Below, in pieces: positions 34,319 through 42,507 of a stretch of 64,000 nucleotides of DNA. The stretch covers positions 31,478-95,477 of the forward strand of contig CAOKWI010000006.1 of the NCBI GenBank assembly GCA_948473115.1, given 5' to 3'. This DNA comes from an uncultured Lachnospiraceae bacterium (lineage in GTDB: Bacteria > Bacillota > Clostridia > Lachnospirales > Lachnospiraceae). The position numbers and the translations under genes were made by a program. Each line of letters begins with the position of its first letter. The first letter of the stretch is position 1. The notes under the pieces are model-generated. The model had not been told where the DNA came from. It searched no databases and was given only the letters and a program-made list of their open reading frames with translations.

Positions 34319-34978
34319 ATGTCGTTTCTGGAGAAAATGATTGATAAAAGAATAGCGGAGTATCAGAGTGACCTTCTGGCGGTGCATTATGCAGAGGTTG
34401 AGAATATGTACCAGCAGACCAGGGGATGGAGGCATGATTACCGCAATCACATCCAGGTCTTAAAGGCTTATGCGGAGCAGGGTGACCTGGAGGCGTTGAA
34501 CCGGTATCTGAAAGAGCTTGCCATAGATCTGAACACGGTGGACACGGTACTGAAGACGGGGAACAGGATGACGGACGTGATCCTGAACAGCAAGATATCC
34601 CTTGCCAGGTCAAAGGATATTACGGTGAAGGCGGATGCCCATGTACCGGTGGCGCTGACCACGACGGAGATCGACCTTTGTATCATCCTGGGGAACCTCT
34701 TTGACAATGCCATAGAAGCCTGTATGCAGCTGCCCAAAGAGGAGAGACTGATACGGGTCTATATGGATATGAAGAATACGCAGCTCTATATGTCCTTCAC
34801 CAATACCACCGCCTTGAAGAAACAGGAAAAGGTGGGAAGACGTTTCCTCACCACAAAGGGGGCAGGACATGGTTACGGGCTGGTCCGGATCGATACCATT
34901 GTGGACCGTTATCAGGGGTATCTCAGCCGAAACAGCGAGGACGGCGCGTTTACAACGGAGATCCTCCTGCCCCAATAA
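34319..34978 (+). CDS. GHKL-type sensor histidine kinase without membrane domain
   Basis: A 219-residue kinase core. The H-box is in TRGWRHDYRNHIQVLKAY (His about 36) and the GHKL ATP site has the N-box LFDNAIEAC and the glycine box TKGAGHGYGLVRI. AgrC-like kinases usually have five to seven N-terminal membrane helices; here there are none, and the frame is closed by a stop at 34241, so it is a soluble form or has lost its sensor region. ATG 34319 follows GGAGG by six bases; ATG 34262 would add 19 unremarkable residues. Confidence 0.85.
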   Translation: MSFLEKMIDKRIAEYQSDLLAVHYAEVENMYQQTRGWRHDYRNHIQVLKAYAEQGDLEALNRYLKELAIDLNTVDTVLKTGNRMTDVILNSKISLARSKDITVKADAHVPVALTTTEIDLCIILGNLFDNAIEACMQLPKEERLIRVYMDMKNTQLYMSFTNTTALKKQEKVGRRFLTTKGAGHGYGLVRIDTIVDRYQGYLSRNSEDGAFTTEILLPQ

Positions 34979-34995
34979 ATACCCTTTATCACCCA

Positions 34996-35034
34996 GGATA
35001 TGTATTTCGTCACCGGAATCGCGTATCCTTTTTT
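34996..35034 (+). terminator. Terminator after the two-component genes
   Basis: GGATATG pairs with CGTATCC (one G-T), with an inner ATTTC/GGAAT pairing, followed by six T ending at 35034. Confidence 0.65.
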
Positions 35035-35082
35035 CGTTGTGGTATGCTCTAAGCAGTTCAGTTAATCCTGTTTTCGCTCATA

Positions 35083-35160
35083 AAGAACTGTTAAGAAATA
35101 ACTTTGCATTTGCGGTCCCAGACGAGTCAATTGTGAAGATTCGTTTCCCAACAGTTTCTA
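35083..35160. repeat. Decayed copy of the GGAACTGTC repeat family
   Basis: The left end AGAACTGTTAAGAAATAACT, followed by TTGCA, and the right end AACAGTTTCT resemble the ends of the elements at 25635 and 46499, but the interior is only half the length and the central GGCGTAC hairpin is missing. A further AAAAGGGACAG...CTGTCCTTTT inverted pair lies at 35158-35224. The rest of this 278-base spacer before the ABC genes shows nothing more. Confidence 0.5.
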
Positions 35161-35256
35161 AAAGGGACAGTGGAGTTACAGTTTCCCGACTGAACTGACT
35201 GTGACGGTGATGCTGTCCTTTTGTAATGGAAAATCTAAGGAAAAGGAACTGGCGAA

Positions 35257-37083
35257 GTGATAGACATTCAGAAAAGAGAAAATGACCGCAGGCCTGTATA
35301 CGGGGTGTTCAGCAATATACTGTATATGGTACGTCATGCCCTTGAAGTGCCCCAGGTGTTGTGGATGCTGGCGGTCCAGGTGGCAGCGGACGTGATGATC
35401 AGCGTGACTACGCTGTATATGGCTCCTGCTTTCCTGGGCAGGATCGAGTCACATGCTTCCCTGAGGGAACTGGTTGCCGTCATAGCCGGTTTTTCTTTGG
35501 CGCTGGTTTTCCTAAACGCGGTGTCGGCCTATTGCAGGATCAACAGGGATACCGCCAGGATAGAGGTGCGGTGCAATATCCTGCGGGAGATCGACAGAAA
35601 AAAGGGGACATGTTCCTATTCCCTGCTTTATGACCAGGCATTTCAGGACAAAGGATTAAGCGCCAAGTATGCGGTAAATAACAATGCGGCGCCGGCGGAG
35701 AAGATATGGCAGACGCTGCATCAGCTTCTGAAAAATATCATCTGCTTCGGTATTTATCTGTCCCTGATGGCCAATGTGAAGCCGATGCTGATCGCAGTGA
35801 CCATAGGGATCACGGCGGCGGATTTCATGGTGGCGCGCCGCTTTGACAGGTGGGATTATGGACATCAGGAGGAAAGTGTCAGGATCATGCGGAGGGACCG
35901 CTATTTTTATAACAGCGCCAAGGATCCCCGTCTGGCCAAGGATATCCGGATCTTCGGGATGCAGGAATGGCTCTGGGATATCAAGGAGGATGTGGGCAGG
36001 CTGCGGCGGAATTTTCTGCGCCGCGGAGGCAGGAATACCCTGCTGAAAAACGGTCTGGAAACCCTTCTGGATCTTTTGCGGAACGGGATCATATATGCCT
36101 ACCTTCTGACAGTCACTTTGCAGGGGGGATTGTCCGCTGCACAGTTTCTTCTGTATTTTACGGCGGCAACGGGGTTTACCGGTCAGCTGATCGGGATTTT
36201 GTCCGGCATGACGGAACTGAACCGGCAAAGCATGGAACTCTCCAATGTCCGGGAATTTTGTGAGACGGAAGAGCCTTTTTTGCTGGAAGGGGGCAGGGAA
36301 CTTTCCCTGGGGAAGGGTAAAACCTGTGAATTTGAACTGCGGGATGTGACCTTTCGGTATCCCAATGCAGAACAGCCGGTGCTGGAGCATTTCAGCCTGC
36401 GGGTCAGCGCGGGGGAAAAGCTGGCGGTGGTGGGACTGAACGGAGCCGGAAAGACCACACTGATCAAGCTGCTGTGCGGTTTCCTGGATCCGGATTCCGG
36501 GCAGGTGCTCTTAAACGGTGTGGATATCAGGGAGTATAACAGACAGGATTACTATAAGCTTTTCGGCGCCGTGTTCCAGGAGTTTTCCATTCTTGCGGCG
36601 ACCATTGCGGAAAATGTGGCCCAGTCCGACACGCCGGATATGGAGCGGGTGAAAAGCTGTGCGGAACAGGCGGGCATCAGGGAGCGGATCGAAAGATTTC
36701 CCGGGCAGTATGAAACAAAACTGGGAAAGTCGCTGTATCCCGAGGAGGCAGTGGAACTGTCGGGCGGAGAAACCCAGCGGCTGATGCTGGCGAGGATGCT
36801 GTATAAGGATGCGCCGGTGATGGTGCTGGATGAGCCCACGGCGGCGCTGGATGCCCTGGCGGAGCGGGATATTTACGAGAGGTACAACGGACTGGCCCGG
36901 GGGAAGACGGCAATCTATATTTCCCACAGACTGGCCAGCACACGGTTCTGTGACAGGGTGATCCTGCTTGGGGAGGGAAGGATCCTGGAGGAGGGAACCC
37001 ACGGGGAACTGATGGAACGGGGCGGAAAATACGCCGAGTTGTTTGAGATACAGAGCAAATACTATGCGGATACCAAACAGTAA
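35257..37083 (+). CDS. ABC exporter, fused permease-ATPase (first of a pair)
   Basis: A 608-residue half-transporter. Six membrane segments lie in about 30-325; the ATPase domain (about 345-600) has Walker A GLNGAGKT, a Q-loop in FGAVFQEFSI, signature ELSGGETQR, Walker B VMVLDEPTAALDA and switch His in YISHRLAS. Both catalytic Glu and His are intact. GTG 35257 is the start, after AAGGAACTGG. It is followed by a second half-transporter of the same type, so a heterodimer is likely. The location behind a LytTR system suggests export of a peptide or lipid; the substrate is unknown. Confidence 0.88.
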   Translation: MIDIQKRENDRRPVYGVFSNILYMVRHALEVPQVLWMLAVQVAADVMISVTTLYMAPAFLGRIESHASLRELVAVIAGFSLALVFLNAVSAYCRINRDTARIEVRCNILREIDRKKGTCSYSLLYDQAFQDKGLSAKYAVNNNAAPAEKIWQTLHQLLKNIICFGIYLSLMANVKPMLIAVTIGITAADFMVARRFDRWDYGHQEESVRIMRRDRYFYNSAKDPRLAKDIRIFGMQEWLWDIKEDVGRLRRNFLRRGGRNTLLKNGLETLLDLLRNGIIYAYLLTVTLQGGLSAAQFLLYFTAATGFTGQLIGILSGMTELNRQSMELSNVREFCETEEPFLLEGGRELSLGKGKTCEFELRDVTFRYPNAEQPVLEHFSLRVSAGEKLAVVGLNGAGKTTLIKLLCGFLDPDSGQVLLNGVDIREYNRQDYYKLFGAVFQEFSILAATIAENVAQSDTPDMERVKSCAEQAGIRERIERFPGQYETKLGKSLYPEEAVELSGGETQRLMLARMLYKDAPVMVLDEPTAALDALAERDIYERYNGLARGKTAIYISHRLASTRFCDRVILLGEGRILEEGTHGELMERGGKYAELFEIQSKYYADTKQ

Positions 37084-37106
37084 AGGCGGACTGACCTGGA
37101 CTGCAG

Positions 37107-37260
37107 GCGGGGCAGCGGCATAGAGATAAGCGTGGGCAATGCCCCGGCGGATACGCTGTATGTATAGCGGGGAATTGGCATGGAGATAAGCGTGGGCAAT
37201 GCCCCGGCGGATACACTGTATGTATAGCGGGACAGCGGCATGGAGGTAAATGTGGGAAAT
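37107..37260 (+). repeat. 60-bp tandem repeat running into a gene start
   Basis: Copies begin at 37107, 37167 and 37227 (third copy about 34 bases), with exact 60-base period and few differences. Core text includes GCGGGGCAGCGGCAT and GATAAGCGTGGGCAATGCCC. Copy 2 contains ATG with a 15-codon ORF (MEISVGNAPADTLYV), and copy 3 supplies the start codon and first codons of the next gene (MEVNVGN). The start of that gene thus appears to derive from, or to have been duplicated as, this repeat. Confidence 0.85.
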
Positions 37261-39144
37261 AGACATGATACGGAAACAAGCAGGGAACAGGGTAAGGTTT
37301 CGAGGAGGGAAGCGCTCCGGCTGTATCTGCGCATCTTGAGGCTGGTCTGGAAACATTATCCCGGCTCTCTTTTCGGTGAAGGGCTCTATTATATGGTGCA
37401 GGCGCTGTCGCCCTATGTACCGCTGTACTTTTCCGCCCGCTTCCTGGATGAACTGGCAGGGCAGCGGAGACAGGAGGAACTGATAAAATGGGTGATTCTG
37501 CTATTGGCCTTGTCGGCCGTGACGACCCTGGCCACTCATTTCCTGGGCAGTTGGGAGAAGCTGGGAAGGATCAGCGTCTATTGGGAGCATCAGAGTGATT
37601 TTTACAGTAAAAAGCTTCTGGAAGCGGATTTCGAGAAGGCGAGTGATCCGGCTGTATTGGACAGATTGTCCCAGATCGAACAGCATCAGCAGTTTATGGG
37701 GTATGGCATGAACCAGTTTATGATACATCTGGAACAGCTTTGGAGATCCTTCTTTCAGATAGCCGGAGGCGTCCTGCTTTCCTGTTCCCTGTTTACCCTT
37801 CCCCTGGGGGAGAAGTATCAGGGAAATGAAACGCTGCAGGCAATGCTTTGGTGTATTCTGCTGCTGATCCTTGTGTCTGTATTCCTGCCTGCGCTGTTTG
37901 GCAGGATGGAGGGAAGGGATGCGACGGCATATGTCAGGGCCGGGGCGAAGAGCAACAAGCTGTTTGAGTTCTATGGCATGGATCTGTTCAGCGACAGGCG
38001 CAATGCGCTGGACGTCAGGACATACCGGCAGGATCTTTTTGGGGACAAGGTGCTGCGGGAGGATAACCAGAGGGCAGTCAATGATGTCAGGTCCTTTATC
38101 GCAAAGAGGAATATCAGCCTGTGCAGGATGGGGGAAGAAGCCTCCGCCTATGTGATGATGGGATTCATTTATCTCTATGTCTGCCTGAAAGCCTGGTTCG
38201 GCGCTTTCGGCGTGGGCAGCGTGACCCGGTATGTGGGAGCGGTCAATTCGGTGGCCAAGGGTATGTCCATTCTGACCAAGACCCTGGCCCAGGCCAGGAC
38301 CAATGCCCCTTTCCTGGGAGATATCCTGGATTTTATGGATATCCCCAATGAAATGTACCAGGGATCCCTGACGGTGGAGAAGCGGAGGGACAGGAATTAT
38401 GAGGTGGAGTTCCGGGACGTCAGCTTCCGGTATCCCAACGCTTCGGAGTATGCCCTGCGTCATGTGAACCTGAAATTCAGGGTGGGAGAGAGGCTGGCGG
38501 TGGTGGGGGAAAATGGTTCCGGCAAGACCACCTTCATCAAACTGCTGTGCAGGCTCTATGATCCCACAGAGGGACAGATCCTGCTGAATGGCATAGATAT
38601 CCGGAAATATGATTACCGTGAATATCTGTCCATTTTCTCCGTGGTGTTCCAGGATTTCCGGCTGCTCTCGCTGTCCCTGGGGCAGAATGTGGCGGCCAGT
38701 GTTTCCTATGATGCCGCCCGTGTGCGGGAATGTCTGGAAAAGGCGGGCATGGGAGAGTGGTTAAGGAACCATCCGGAGGGGCTGGCCACACAGCTTTACA
38801 AAGACCTGGCCACAGGGGAAGGGGTTGACATATCCGGGGGCGAGGAGCAGAAGATCGCCCTTGCCCGGAGCATGTACCGGAACGCCCCCTTTATCATACT
38901 GGATGAGCCCACGGCTGCGCTGGATCCGTTGTCGGAGTATGAGGTCTATACCCATTTCAATGATATTGTGGCGGACTGCACCGCTATTTACATCAGCCAC
39001 CGCCTGTCCTCCTGCCGGTTCTGCGACGAGATCGCCGTATTCCACCGGGGAAGTGTGATCGAGCAGGGCAGCCATGAAGCCCTGTTGGGGAAGGGCGGGA
39101 AATACAGCCAGTTATGGCATGCGCAGGCACAGTATTACAAATGA
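37240..39144 (+). CDS. ABC exporter, fused permease-ATPase (second of a pair)
   Basis: A 634-residue half-transporter, partner of the preceding gene. A 20-residue polar N-terminus, six membrane segments (about 45-350), then an ATPase with Walker A GENGSGKT, FSVVFQDFRL, signature DISGGEEQK (E in place of the usual Q/R pair) and Walker B FIILDEPTAALD, switch His in YISHRLSS. The start ATG 37240 lies inside the third copy of the 60-bp repeat and lacks a good ribosome binding site; no better in-frame start is evident. A bidirectional terminator overlaps its stop. Confidence 0.86.
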   Translation: MEVNVGNRHDTETSREQGKVSRREALRLYLRILRLVWKHYPGSLFGEGLYYMVQALSPYVPLYFSARFLDELAGQRRQEELIKWVILLLALSAVTTLATHFLGSWEKLGRISVYWEHQSDFYSKKLLEADFEKASDPAVLDRLSQIEQHQQFMGYGMNQFMIHLEQLWRSFFQIAGGVLLSCSLFTLPLGEKYQGNETLQAMLWCILLLILVSVFLPALFGRMEGRDATAYVRAGAKSNKLFEFYGMDLFSDRRNALDVRTYRQDLFGDKVLREDNQRAVNDVRSFIAKRNISLCRMGEEASAYVMMGFIYLYVCLKAWFGAFGVGSVTRYVGAVNSVAKGMSILTKTLAQARTNAPFLGDILDFMDIPNEMYQGSLTVEKRRDRNYEVEFRDVSFRYPNASEYALRHVNLKFRVGERLAVVGENGSGKTTFIKLLCRLYDPTEGQILLNGIDIRKYDYREYLSIFSVVFQDFRLLSLSLGQNVAASVSYDAARVRECLEKAGMGEWLRNHPEGLATQLYKDLATGEGVDISGGEEQKIALARSMYRNAPFIILDEPTAALDPLSEYEVYTHFNDIVADCTAIYISHRLSSCRFCDEIAVFHRGSVIEQGSHEALLGKGGKYSQLWHAQAQYYK

Positions 39145-39168
39145 AAAGCGCCTCATGGAGGCGCTTTT
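39144..39168. terminator. Bidirectional terminator between convergent genes
   Basis: AAAAGCGCCTC ATG GAGGCGCTTTT is a perfect 11-bp stem with A and T tails on both sides. It overlaps the stop of the ABC gene (TGA ending 39144) and contains the last codons and stop of the MerR gene on the other strand. Confidence 0.85.
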
Positions 39169-39974
39169 CTGCAGGCTACCGTGATCATGGTAATATAATC
39201 CCCGCGGTCAGCCAGAACCATTTCATTGAGCCCTTCTTCATAGGCATATCCGAATAATTCAAGCTGATTTTCCTGCACGTAAGCGCAGATGGTCTTGTAA
39301 ATTTCTGCCAGGTTTTCCCAGCCACCGACACAGAAGATCCTCAAAAATGTCCCGGCAGGCCGCACTTCATCGCAGGTTTCCTGATCCGGCCGGCCATAAG
39401 CAAAGAAGCGGTCATAAGCCTGATAATTTCCGTTTAAGATATTTTCCGTCATAATCCGGCTTCCAAAATTGTCATGAAGGCCGAAGATGGATTTCAGTCG
39501 AAGGGAAAATTCGGCGGCGACCGCAAAATCGCTGTCGTCATATGCACCTGAGATAGGAGCGCTGAGAAAAACAGGCTGCTGGGGGAGGGTGACCAGGTCG
39601 ATCTTTCCGTGCTTTGCTGTCAGGCTCAGCGCCAATTTGTCTGCCTTTTGCCTGAGGAACCTTTTTGTACCCTGCAGCTCAAGGATGGATTTGTCGATCA
39701 GATCGATCTTCTCCGCGATCATTTCTCCGAATGAGGCATCGGAGGGGCTTTCCTGATAACGGATTATTTCCTCGATAGACAGACCCATTTTTCTCAGAGT
39801 TGTGATCAATTCCAGCTGGACGGCCTGAAAGACCGTGTAATAACGGTATCCGTTTTCGGTCTTGTATTTCGGAGAAAACAGGCCTATCTCATCGTAATAA
39901 TGCAACGTGCGCTTATTGATCCGGTTTAGTTTTGCAAATTCGCCGGTAGAGAAATAAAATTTATTGTTCTTCAT
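39153..39974 (-). CDS. MerR-family regulator with effector-binding domain
   Basis: A 273-residue regulator of the BmrR/TipA type. The N-terminal winged helix is FSTGEFAKLNRINKRTLHYYDEIGLFSP (about 8-35) and GYRYYTVFQAVQLELI, followed by a coiled dimerisation helix (about 80-118) and a GyrI-like ligand-binding domain (about 125-273). It faces an acetyltransferase and an ABC exporter pair across a 175-base spacer that holds a promoter with the 19-base spacing and dyad typical of MerR control, so it most likely activates those genes when a drug-like ligand binds. Confidence 0.9.
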   Translation of the reverse strand: MKNNKFYFSTGEFAKLNRINKRTLHYYDEIGLFSPKYKTENGYRYYTVFQAVQLELITTLRKMGLSIEEIIRYQESPSDASFGEMIAEKIDLIDKSILELQGTKRFLRQKADKLALSLTAKHGKIDLVTLPQQPVFLSAPISGAYDDSDFAVAAEFSLRLKSIFGLHDNFGSRIMTENILNGNYQAYDRFFAYGRPDQETCDEVRPAGTFLRIFCVGGWENLAEIYKTICAYVQENQLELFGYAYEEGLNEMVLADRGDYITMITVACRKAPP

Positions 39975-40009
39975 TTAACACTTCCCTGGTAAAAGTTTAG
40001 AAAATCTTC

Positions 40010-40040
40010 TTGACTTTACAGTTACTGTATAGTTTACGAT
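40010..40040 (+). promoter_or_regulatory. MerR-type promoter with 19-bp spacer and operator dyad
   Basis: TTGACT (40010-40015) and TACGAT (40035-40040) are separated by 19 bases, the over-long spacing that MerR activators correct by distorting DNA. The spacer contains the dyad ACTTTACAGT T ACTGTATAGT (one mismatch), centred between the two elements. It points rightward to the acetyltransferase and ABC genes. Confidence 0.8.
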
Positions 40041-40149
40041 ACCACATGTAAGAAAAAAGCGCAAGGGGCGCTGGAAAATGGTGCGTCAAAGGGAACAGTT
40101 TGGCCGAAGGCGGAACTGTTCCCGCCAAAGCGGACAGGAAGGAGTAAAA

Positions 40150-40692
40150 ATGGAAATAGGAAATGCAGAAAAAAATCAATGGATCCAAATCCGGGAGATT
40201 TATCTGGAAGCTTTTCCGAAGGTGGAGCGGAAACCTTTTTTTACGGTGAAGCATGGGGTGGCGAGAGGCAAGGCGCAGCTGCTTGTGGCCGTGGAAAGGG
40301 ACGTGCTGGCGGGGTTTGTCATGGTAATTCCTTACCGGGATATGGTCATGGTGGATTACCTGGCGGTTTCAGGACAGATACGCAGTCAGGGAACCGGCAG
40401 CAAGATTCTAAAGGAAGTATGCAGGCGTTTTCCAGGAAAACGGCTGGTTCTTCTGATAGAAAAACCGGACGTCGCCGCCCCAAACAGGGATCAAAGGATT
40501 GCCCGCAGGAACTTTTATCTGAAAAACGGATTTACCCCAGCTTCAATAGCAATTGACGGCTACAGTGGGGAAATGGAGGTCCTGTCTTACGGAGGTCAGG
40601 TATCTCCTCAGGAATACCTTGATCTACAGCGGTATGCTCTGGGAGGGATAATGTTTCGACTCTCAAAGATCAGGTTGGCAACAAAAAAGTAA
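40150..40692 (+). CDS. GNAT-family acetyltransferase
   Basis: A 180-residue GNAT protein. The acetyl-CoA site is in VDYLAVSGQIRSQGTGSKILKEV (about 77-99) and the C-terminal NFYLKNGFTPAS block is typical. ATG 40150 follows GGAAGGAG by five bases; the upstream ATG at 40078 has no such site. It is the first gene after the MerR-type promoter and is followed by an exporter pair, which suggests a detoxification function (acetylate and export), but the substrate is not shown. Confidence 0.82.
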   Translation: MEIGNAEKNQWIQIREIYLEAFPKVERKPFFTVKHGVARGKAQLLVAVERDVLAGFVMVIPYRDMVMVDYLAVSGQIRSQGTGSKILKEVCRRFPGKRLVLLIEKPDVAAPNRDQRIARRNFYLKNGFTPASIAIDGYSGEMEVLSYGGQVSPQEYLDLQRYALGGIMFRLSKIRLATKK

Positions 40693-40781
40693 TCGGGGGG
40701 TATTATATTGTAACACGTCATGTATTTCTTGCAATTTCATGCAAACGGCTGCTTATGCGGCGGAACGGAGGTAAGTTTCAT

Positions 40782-42506
40782 ATGAAGACAATTTTTACAA
40801 AAGCAAGGCTCAGGGGGCGGCAGATCATCCTCTTATCTGCCCTGATCCTGGCTGCGGCTGTGGGGGAGATGATGCTTCCTTCCCTGCTGGCGCAGATGAT
40901 CAACAGCGGTGTGGCGGAGGGCTCCGAAAGCATGATTGTAACGTTTGCCCTTGTCATGGCAGGTATTACGGTGCTTGCCTGTACGGTGAATTATCTTGGG
41001 ATGAGGATCGCGGCCCGCATTTCCACGGATTTTGCGGCCGGGCTGCGGGAACAGATCTTTGAAAAGGTACAGGGCTTTTCCGCGGCGGAGATGGACCGGT
41101 TCGGCACGGCCAGCCTGGTCACCCGGAGCACGTCGGATATCACAAATGTGCAGAACTTTCTGACCATGCTGTTAAGGATCGGCATCCTTGCGCCGATGAT
41201 GGCGGTGGCAGGACTTGTTTTTTCGGCGGCCACAGGAGGGGAGGTCAGCTCGATACTCAGCATTGCGATCCCCGTGCTTCTGATCGGCTGCGGCGCGGTC
41301 ATCGGGCTTGCTTCCCGGTATTCCGTCAGGCTGAGGAAAGAACTGGACAGGATCAATCAATTGTTTCTGGAATCCCTTGAGGGTGTCCGTGTCATACGGG
41401 CGTTTAACAGGCAGAAGGCGGAGAGCCGGCGCTTCGACGAGGTAAATGCGGAGTATGCCCTGACGGCGGTTTCGTCCGGCCGGATCACCAGTCTTTTAAT
41501 GCCCGTGATCAATGTGATCTTCGGGGTGACTACGGCGGCGGTTTTAGGGCTGGGGGCATATTTTGTGGAAACGGGCGATATGGAGGTGGGCTCGCTGGTG
41601 GCAAACAGCCAGTATATCAGTATGGTGCTGATGTCAGTTATGATGCTGGCCATTGTCATTATGATGTTTCCCACTGCCTATGCCTGTGCAAAGCGGATTG
41701 CCGAGGTACTGAATACGGAGACAGTCATACGTGACGGAAGCTTTTCGCTTCAGGACCGGCCCCTGCGTTCCACCGTGGAGTTCCGTCATGTAACCTTTGC
41801 CTATCCCGGCGCCCAGGAACCCATATTGAAGGATATCAGCTTTGAAACACATCCCGGCCAGGTCACGGCCATTATAGGCGGTACGGGAAGGGGGAAATCC
41901 AGTATCCTGAAACTGATCCCCCGCCTTTATGACCCTCTGTTCGGGGAGGTTCTGGTGGACGGAGTCAATGTAAAGGAATATGCGGTGGATGAACTGCGTT
42001 CCCTGATCGGATATGTTCCCCAGAAAAATATCCTGTTTTCGGGAGATATGGCCTCCAATCTGAATTTTGGGAAAGCCTCGGGGACGGAAGCCGACTGGCG
42101 GGAGGCGGCACAGATCGCCTGTGCCGAAGAATTTATCCTGAAAAAGGAAAAGGGGTATCATGCCCCTGTCGCCCAGGGCGGTACAAACCTTTCCGGCGGC
42201 CAGCGTCAGAGGATGGCCATTGCCAGGGCAGTGATGAAGAAACCGGAGATCTATATCTTTGACGACAGCTTTTCTGCCCTGGATATGAAGACGGATCAGA
42301 CGCTTCGCAGGAACCTGGGGGCGGTAACGGGGGATGCCGCGGTGATCATGGTGGCGCAGCGGGTCAGTACCATTTTGGATGCGGACCGTATCCTGGTGGT
42401 GGATGATGGAATGATTGTGGGGCAGGGAACCCATCAGGAGCTTTTGGATACCTGTCCGCTGTATCGTGAGATCGCGGAGATACAGTTGGGAAAGGAGGCG
42501 GTCTGA
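40782..42506 (+). CDS. Multidrug-type ABC half-transporter with degenerate ATP site
   Basis: A 574-residue half-transporter: six membrane segments (about 15-300), ATPase domain (about 335-570) with Walker A GGTGRGKSS, Q-loop GYVPQKNIL, signature NLSGGQRQR, Walker B IYIFDDSFSALD and MVAQRVSTI. The catalytic Glu after Walker B is Asp and the switch His is Gln, the pattern of the degenerate subunit in heterodimeric exporters such as TM287/288 and BmrC/D. ATG 40782 follows CGGAGGTAAG; the in-frame ATG 40755 is less suitable. The partner gene starts one base after its stop. Confidence 0.9.
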   Translation: MKTIFTKARLRGRQIILLSALILAAAVGEMMLPSLLAQMINSGVAEGSESMIVTFALVMAGITVLACTVNYLGMRIAARISTDFAAGLREQIFEKVQGFSAAEMDRFGTASLVTRSTSDITNVQNFLTMLLRIGILAPMMAVAGLVFSAATGGEVSSILSIAIPVLLIGCGAVIGLASRYSVRLRKELDRINQLFLESLEGVRVIRAFNRQKAESRRFDEVNAEYALTAVSSGRITSLLMPVINVIFGVTTAAVLGLGAYFVETGDMEVGSLVANSQYISMVLMSVMMLAIVIMMFPTAYACAKRIAEVLNTETVIRDGSFSLQDRPLRSTVEFRHVTFAYPGAQEPILKDISFETHPGQVTAIIGGTGRGKSSILKLIPRLYDPLFGEVLVDGVNVKEYAVDELRSLIGYVPQKNILFSGDMASNLNFGKASGTEADWREAAQIACAEEFILKKEKGYHAPVAQGGTNLSGGQRQRMAIARAVMKKPEIYIFDDSFSALDMKTDQTLRRNLGAVTGDAAVIMVAQRVSTILDADRILVVDDGMIVGQGTHQELLDTCPLYREIAEIQLGKEAV

Positions 42507-42507
42507 A

